Shown one piece after another: positions 59,568 through 64,000 of a stretch of 64,000 bases of DNA (its first letter is position 1; the number at the start of each line of letters is the position of its first letter). The DNA comes from Igneacidithiobacillus copahuensis (GTDB taxonomy: Bacteria > Pseudomonadota > Gammaproteobacteria > Acidithiobacillales > Acidithiobacillaceae), in contig NZ_JAAXYO010000012.1 in NCBI RefSeq assembly GCF_018854015.1, forward strand, positions 43,267 to 107,266, given 5' to 3'. Below the pieces are notes generated by a model, which saw nothing but the letters and a program-made list of their open reading frames with translations, did not search any database and was not told where the DNA came from. The position numbers and the translations under genes were made by a program.

Positions 59568-62035
59568 CAGGCCACCACGATATTGATCAGGCGACCCGGT
59601 ACGACAATGACCTTGCGCACGGTCTTTCCTTCCAGATGTCGCGCCATCTCTGGATGGACGAGGACGGCGGACTCCAGCTCTTGGGGGGGACTCGCGGCAG
59701 GAAAATCGAGACGCTCCCGCAGCTTACCATTGACCTGGATGACGAGGGTGACGGTGTCGCTGTGCAGGGCTTCGGGATCCGCCTCGGGCCACGGATGGTT
59801 GAGAATGGCCTTGCTATCGCCGATCTTGTCCCAGAGTGCCTCGCTGAGATGCGGTGCAAAGGGACTGAGCAGGAGCAACAGGGCACGTAGCCCTTCTCCC
59901 AGCACGGCGTGCTCGTCGCTGCCCGGCGTTGCCTCGGCCTTGGCGAGCTGGTTGCTGAGCTCCATGCAAGCAGCGATCGCCACATTGAAATGCTGGCGAT
60001 CTTCCATGTTGAGGGTGACGCGCTCGATGCACTGGTGCACGGCGCGGCGCAGGTCGCGGGCAGTATCACGCAGTGCTTGCGGCAGGGGTGGCACGGGTCC
60101 GTGATAGTCCTGCACCAGACGCCAGATCCGTTGCAGAAAGCGGTAAGCCCCTTCGACGGCACTGTCCGACCACTCCAGCGACTGCTCGGGCGGGGCGGCA
60201 AAGAGGATGAAGAGACGCGCGGTATCCGCACCATAGCGATCCAGAATTGCCTGGGGATCGACGGTATTGCCCTTGGACTTGCTCATCTTGCTGCCGTCTT
60301 TCAAGACCATGCCTTGGGTGAGAAGGCGACGGAAGGGCTCGTCGTGTTTGCCATCGTTAGGCAGGAGTCCGACATCCCGCAGCAGACGATTGAAGAAACG
60401 GGCATAGAGTAGATGGAGTACCGCATGCTCTACGCCGCCCACGTACTGGTCCACCGGGAGCCAATCGGTGGCGCGGCTATCGAGCATCTGCGTGGCATCG
60501 GGACAGGCAAAGCGGGCGTAGTACCAGGAACTCTCGACGAAGGTATCCATGGTATCCGTTTCGCGCTGTGCCGCCGCTCCACACTGCGGGCAATCGACCT
60601 GCAGAAATTCCGGATCGTCCAGTAACGGCGAACGCGGATCGTGCAGTTGATAATGGGTGGGTAGCACGACGGGCAGATCGGCTTCCGGCACCGGTACGAC
60701 GCCACAGTGTGGGCAATGGATCATGGGAATGGGATTGCCCCAGTAGCGCTGCCGCGAGATACCCCAATCGCGCAGGCGATAATTGATAGTTTTCTTGCCC
60801 AGATCTTTGGCCGCCAGGGCCTCGGTGATGGCCGTCTTCGCCGTCTGGCTGTCGAGGCCATCAAAGTTTGCCGAATGGACAAGGCAGCCGGGCGTGGTGA
60901 GCGCGGCTTGCGGATCCGCAGCACTCTCGCGTTCCTCCTGCTCTGCGCGAATGACGATGCGAATCGGCAGCTCATACTTGCGGGCAAATTCAAAGTCGCG
61001 CTGGTCGTGGGCGGGGACGCTCATCACCGCACCCTCGCCGTAGCCCAAGAGGACGAAATTGGCGGCCCAAACCGGCAGCAGCTCGTCGGTGAGGGGGTGA
61101 CGCACCTGGATTCCCAGGGGCACGCCTTCCTTCTCCTGCGATTCCATGGTCGCTTCTGATACCGCCACATGCTTGCAGCGCTCGATGAAGTGGGCGATCT
61201 CGCCACTGCTTTCCGCGGCCTGCAGTGCCAATGGGTGTTCAGCGGCCACCGCCAGATAGGTGGCGCCAAACAAGGTATCCGGACGGGTACTGAAAACCTT
61301 GATCACCCCGCTACCGTCGGCGAGGGGGAAATGGATTTCCGCCCCCTCCGAGCGACCGATCCAATTGCGCTGCATAGTGAGTACTTGGTCGGGCCACTGC
61401 CCCTGTAGGGTATCCAGCCCGTCCAGCAACTCGTCGGCGTACGCACTGATGCGCAGGAACCACTGGCGAATCTCGCGGCGCTCTACTAATGCGCCAGAAC
61501 GCCAGCCGCGGCCATCAACCACCTGCTCGTTGGCGAGCACGGTCTGATCCACGGGGTCCCAATTTACGGTACTCAGCTTTTGGTAGACCAGGCCTTTTTT
61601 CCACAATTGCAAAAATAGCCACTGCTCCCAGCGATAGTAATCGGGAGTGCAGGTGGCAATTTCCCGCGACCAGTCATAGGAAAGCCCCAGACGCTTGAGT
61701 TGCCCGCGCATGTGCTCGATGTTGGAAAAGGTCCAGTCTGCTGGTGCAGAGCCGTTCTTGAGTGCCGCGTTTTCCGCGGGCAGCCCGAAGGCATCCCAAC
61801 CCATGGGGTGCAAGACCGTTTTGCCGCGCATGCGCTGGTAGCGAGCGATGGCATCAACAATGCTGTAGTTGCGCACATGCCCCATGTGCAACTGCCCGGA
61901 GGGGTAGGGAAACATGGCGAGGGCGTAGTATTTCTCGCCCTCGGGATGGTTCGGGGCGCGGAAGGCGTTCTCGCGCTCCCAGCGCTGTTGAATGGTGCTT
62001 TCCAGACTTTGCGGTTGATAAGAATTTTCGCTCAT
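59567..62035 (-). CDS. leuS: Leucyl-tRNA synthetase
   Basis: An 822-residue class I synthetase. The HIGH-type motif HMGHVRNYSIVDAIARY, the CP1 editing domain (FSTRPDTLFGATYLAVAAEH), zinc-type CPQCGA pairs near residue 480 and KMSKSKGNTVDP are present. The C-terminal anticodon-binding domain follows. The ATG overlaps the yhbY stop (ATGA). This starts the leuS-lptE-holA run. Confidence 0.97.
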   Translation of the reverse strand: MSENSYQPQSLESTIQQRWERENAFRAPNHPEGEKYYALAMFPYPSGQLHMGHVRNYSIVDAIARYQRMRGKTVLHPMGWDAFGLPAENAALKNGSAPADWTFSNIEHMRGQLKRLGLSYDWSREIATCTPDYYRWEQWLFLQLWKKGLVYQKLSTVNWDPVDQTVLANEQVVDGRGWRSGALVERREIRQWFLRISAYADELLDGLDTLQGQWPDQVLTMQRNWIGRSEGAEIHFPLADGSGVIKVFSTRPDTLFGATYLAVAAEHPLALQAAESSGEIAHFIERCKHVAVSEATMESQEKEGVPLGIQVRHPLTDELLPVWAANFVLLGYGEGAVMSVPAHDQRDFEFARKYELPIRIVIRAEQEERESAADPQAALTTPGCLVHSANFDGLDSQTAKTAITEALAAKDLGKKTINYRLRDWGISRQRYWGNPIPMIHCPHCGVVPVPEADLPVVLPTHYQLHDPRSPLLDDPEFLQVDCPQCGAAAQRETDTMDTFVESSWYYARFACPDATQMLDSRATDWLPVDQYVGGVEHAVLHLLYARFFNRLLRDVGLLPNDGKHDEPFRRLLTQGMVLKDGSKMSKSKGNTVDPQAILDRYGADTARLFILFAAPPEQSLEWSDSAVEGAYRFLQRIWRLVQDYHGPVPPLPQALRDTARDLRRAVHQCIERVTLNMEDRQHFNVAIAACMELSNQLAKAEATPGSDEHAVLGEGLRALLLLLSPFAPHLSEALWDKIGDSKAILNHPWPEADPEALHSDTVTLVIQVNGKLRERLDFPAASPPQELESAVLVHPEMARHLEGKTVRKVIVVPGRLINIVVA

Positions 62036-62334
62036 GAGTTGACTTGCAAGGGAATGAAAATTTCGTTTTTGGGGCGCGGACGGTAGAGCATCAGGATCCG
62101 CCCGACTCGGCCAATAGCCTCTGCACGGGATCCATCGACCAGTTTTGCGATATAGTCGTCACGCTCCTCCTTGTCGAGAGCGGGCAGGCGCACTTTGAGC
62201 AATTCGTGATCAAAGAGCGCACGGTCCAGTTCTGCTAGCAGGGATGGGGTGACGCCCTGGGCGCCGACCATGATGATGGGCTTGAGGTGATGCGCACGGG
62301 CGCGCAGTTCTTGTCGGGCTTTGCTGTCCAGCAT
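62032..62334 (-). CDS. yhbY: CRM-domain RNA-binding protein YhbY
   Basis: A 100-residue protein that is a single CRM domain and binds pre-50S ribosome particles. The start RQELRARAHHLKPIIMVGAQGVT has the GxxG-like loop, then LLAELDRALFDHELLKVRL and EAIGRVGRILMLYRP. It is divergent from rlmE, the rRNA methyltransferase gene, an arrangement kept in many gammaproteobacteria. Confidence 0.92.
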   Translation of the reverse strand: MLDSKARQELRARAHHLKPIIMVGAQGVTPSLLAELDRALFDHELLKVRLPALDKEERDDYIAKLVDGSRAEAIGRVGRILMLYRPRPKNEIFIPLQVNS

Positions 62335-62408
62335 GCTATGCTCTGGTGTCCGGTCGGAAAGACCAGAAGTGTACGGTTCGCCGCTGGTGGGGTCAAAAGG
62401 AGAGAGGC

Positions 62409-63035
62409 GTGGCGCGCAGTAAATCGAGTGGACGCTGGCTCAAGGAACATTTTCAGGACGCATACGTGCAACGGGCGGCGAAGGAGGGCTATCGCTCCCG
62501 GGCTAGCTACAAGTTGCTGGAAATACAAGAAAAAGACCGCATCTTGCGACGGGGTATGCGGGTTCTCGATCTGGGAGCGGCGCCCGGCGGCTGGACGCAG
62601 GTCGCGGCGCCAATCATCGGCCCGCAAGGGCGTATTGTTGCGGTAGATCGGCTGGCCATGGATCCCATTGCCGATGCCCTGGTGATCGAGGGCGACATCT
62701 ACGATGAGGACGTGATTGCGCAATGCCGCGAAGCCTTTCCCGAGGGGGTGGATCTGGTCATGAGCGATATGGCGCCCAATATGTCTGGAATCGCCAGTAG
62801 TGATCAGGCCCGCGCCATAGGCTTGTGCGAGTTGGCCCTCGATCTGGCCCGGGAGTGGCTGGTACCCGGCGGCACTCTGTTGATGAAGGTTTTCATGGGT
62901 GCTGGGGCCGAGGAATTACGGCGGGAACTGCGCGCCAATTTTGCGAAAATCGTCGTGCGCAAACCCGACGCCTCCCGCGCCCGTTCGGCAGAGCAATACT
63001 GGCTCGCGCTGGACTTCCGCGGTCCGACAAAATAA
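62409..63035 (+). CDS. rlmE: 23S rRNA 2'-O-ribose U2552 methyltransferase
   Basis: A 208-residue RlmE (FtsJ) methyltransferase, acting on the large subunit. The catalytic tetrad is complete: Lys35 in RASYKLLEI, Asp in LVMSDMAPNMSG, Lys in LLMKVFMGAG and Glu in SAEQYWLA. SAM binding is at LDLGAAPGGWTQ. The GTG at 62409 is chosen because AGGAGAG lies just upstream and the product begins ARSKSSGRWLKEHFQD. The usual ftsH neighbour is not seen; a tRNA-Arg follows. Confidence 0.95.
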   Translation: MARSKSSGRWLKEHFQDAYVQRAAKEGYRSRASYKLLEIQEKDRILRRGMRVLDLGAAPGGWTQVAAPIIGPQGRIVAVDRLAMDPIADALVIEGDIYDEDVIAQCREAFPEGVDLVMSDMAPNMSGIASSDQARAIGLCELALDLAREWLVPGGTLLMKVFMGAGAEELRRELRANFAKIVVRKPDASRARSAEQYWLALDFRGPTK

Positions 63036-63049
63036 ACTGCAGTCCTCAT

Positions 63050-63126
63050 GCGCGGTTAGCTCAGCTGGATAGAGCGTTGGCCTCCGAAGCCAAAGGCCAG
63101 AGGTTCGAATCCTCTACCGCGCGCCA
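63050..63126 (+). tRNA. tRNA-Arg (anticodon CCG)
   Basis: A full cloverleaf: 7-bp acceptor GCGCGGT/ACCGCGC, D arm GCTC/GAGC, anticodon stem TTGGC/GCCAA with loop CTCCGAA, T arm AGAGG-TTCGAAT-CCTCT, discriminator G and an encoded CCA. The anticodon CCG reads the Arg codon CGG. An integrase gene begins 110 bases downstream in the same direction, so the 3' end is a likely attachment site for an island. Confidence 0.97.
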
Positions 63127-63236
63127 ATAAAATCAATAAGTTGTAAAGATTGCAACGCCTCCTCCTCCAGTTTGTTGATTTTCCGCTCCACTGGCGCGAC
63201 ACTGAGCCGAAAAAAGCACCGTCGTGGAGGTGTCGC

Positions 63237-63861
63237 ATGGCAACCATTTCCCCTCGCTATGATGACCAGAACGTACGCATCGGCTGGCAGGTAAGGATAC
63301 GCAAGAAAAAGGCTACCCGCAGCAGGTCAGGACCTTTCGCACCAAGAGCGAGGCGCAAGCCTGGGCGAAGCAAGTCGAGGCAGAAATGGAGCGTGGCGTC
63401 TGGCAGGATCGTACAGAAGCCGAGCGCACTACTATCGCTGAACTACTAGACCGATATGAGCGGGAAGTCTTGACAGAGAAAAAACACTGTTATCCTGAGC
63501 TTTCTCGTGCCAAATCGCTCAGAGAACATTTTGGCAAGACGAGTGTCGCCAGGCTGACCCCAAGTGCTATCGCAATATACAGGGACCAGCGATTGAAGGA
63601 GACAGGGCGCGGCGGAAAATCAGTATCCGGCCAGACGGTGAAACATGAGCTTGGGTTGCTGAGCCGCGTATTGAAAAAGGCCGAGCGCGAATGGGGGTTG
63701 GCGTTTCCCATGGGCTTACCCACTGCCAAAGTCCAGCTGCCAAAGGTTGGAAGAGGCCGCGACCGCCGCTCGCAAGGCGACGAAGAAGAACGCCTGTTTC
63801 GGGAATGCGCAAGAGCACGGAATCCCTGTCTCCTGCCCGTCGTGCGCTTTGCCATCGAAAC
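63237..63861 (+). pseudogene. Tyrosine recombinase (integrase), frameshifted and truncated
   Basis: GGAGG and the ATG at 63237 open MATISPRYDDQNVRIGWQVRIRKK. At the A-run near 63306-63312 the frame slips by one base; in the next frame it continues GYPQQVRTFRTKSEAQAWAK and then MERGVWQDRTEAERTTIAELL, RYEREV, GQTVKHELGLLSRVLKKAEREW, the N-terminal SAM-like part of phage-type integrases. After RNPCLLPVVRFAIET homology stops where the IS3 end begins at 63862. The catalytic Arg, His and Tyr are missing. A programmed frameshift is possible but decay is likelier. Confidence 0.85.
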
Positions 63862-64000
63862 TGAACCACCCCGGGTTTTGAGGAGGCTTCGATTCGAGAG
63901 AGAATGAAGCCATGAACAGAGCCAAGAAGTATTCCCCCGAAGTGCGTGAACGTGCGGTACGTCTGGTGCAGGAGCATCGTAGCGAATATCCGTCCCTGTG
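63862..64000 (+). mobile_element. IS3-family insertion sequence, left part
   Basis: TGAACCACCCCGGG, a typical IS3-family left end, occurs exactly where integrase homology ends. An orfA-type gene begins 50 bases in. The element continues beyond the window, so its right end and target duplication are not seen. Confidence 0.7.
63912..64000 (+). CDS. IS3-family transposase OrfA, 5' part
   Basis: The first 29 codons, beginning MNRAKKYSPEVRERAVRLV and continuing QEHRSEYPSL, match the helix-turn-helix start of IS3-family OrfA proteins. In the family OrfA is joined to OrfB by a -1 frameshift; both would lie beyond the window. Confidence 0.85.
   Translation, partial: MNRAKKYSPEVRERAVRLVQEHRSEYPSL

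Noticed and set aside
1..64000. CRISPR arrays, rRNA genes and riboswitches
   Set aside because: I saw no regularly spaced direct repeats, no rRNA segments and no recognisable riboswitch leader.

Overview
The window looks like chromosomal DNA of an acidophilic gammaproteobacterium-like chemolithotroph, most probably Acidithiobacillus or a close relative. The support is indirect: high GC, a Gram-negative gene set (LpxH, LptE, a TonB receptor, Lpp-like and NodT-type lipoproteins), His/Lys/Ala-rich exported proteins like acid-shock proteins, and a PTS pair (HPr and enzyme I) with no sugar permease beside it. The genus is inference from gene content, not from a search.

Layout. 1-2133: tail of an ABC efflux operon (ATPase, DUF1971 protein, outer-membrane factor). 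2150-6033: lpxH-ppiB, a TonB-dependent receptor behind a perfect palindrome, and a small membrane protein. 6548-9556: Lpp-like lipoprotein, L,D-transpeptidase, FIST-like protein, nth. 9588-16166: a hypothetical gene, a beta-CASP nuclease, glgA, a stand-alone Kdo-transferase-like C-domain, DUF3579, galU, DUF502. 16246-19605: a QseE/QseG/QseF (GlrK/GlrR)-type two-component operon facing a divergent gene with a near-perfect sigma-54 promoter. 20247-28016: recN-nadK, a superinfection-immunity-domain protein, ptsH-ptsI, an AsmA-like protein, mutY, yggX. 28257-29466: two small exported proteins with matching sigma-54-type promoters and a shared 5' leader hairpin. 29517-36173: a repeat-containing protein, DUF1841, oligoendopeptidase F, fumC and a DAHP synthase.

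36446-45593 is a 9.15-kb transposon: 16-bp perfect terminal inverted repeats, an 8-bp target duplication (CAGATTTT), subterminal repeats at both ends and an ISL3-family transposase at the right end. It carries passengers: a 1548-residue RHS protein with a C39-peptidase-like N-domain and an AT-rich C-terminal tip, a small membrane protein that may be its immunity partner, a decayed ISL3 transposase fragment, a lysozyme that has lost its catalytic N-terminus, a patatin-like phospholipase and an ORF6N protein. It has split a 1-Cys peroxiredoxin gene after codon 12. The peroxiredoxin frame stays open through the transposon end, so a protein with a replaced N-terminus could still be made.

46479-63035 returns to core genes: a PilZ-TPR protein, metG, a HAD/phosphotransferase pair, pepP, a 3D-domain-like exported protein, and the compact minus-strand run yhbY-leuS-lptE-holA-proA-birA-coaX, with rlmE divergent. 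63050-64000: a tRNA-Arg(CCG) followed by a frameshifted tyrosine integrase that is cut by an IS3-family element running off the window, the likely edge of a genomic island.

The main candidate for an undescribed system is the ISL3 passenger transposon with its RHS toxin/immunity-like module. Second is the possible sigma-54 circuit linking the QseEGF-type operon, its divergent neighbour and the two small exported proteins.
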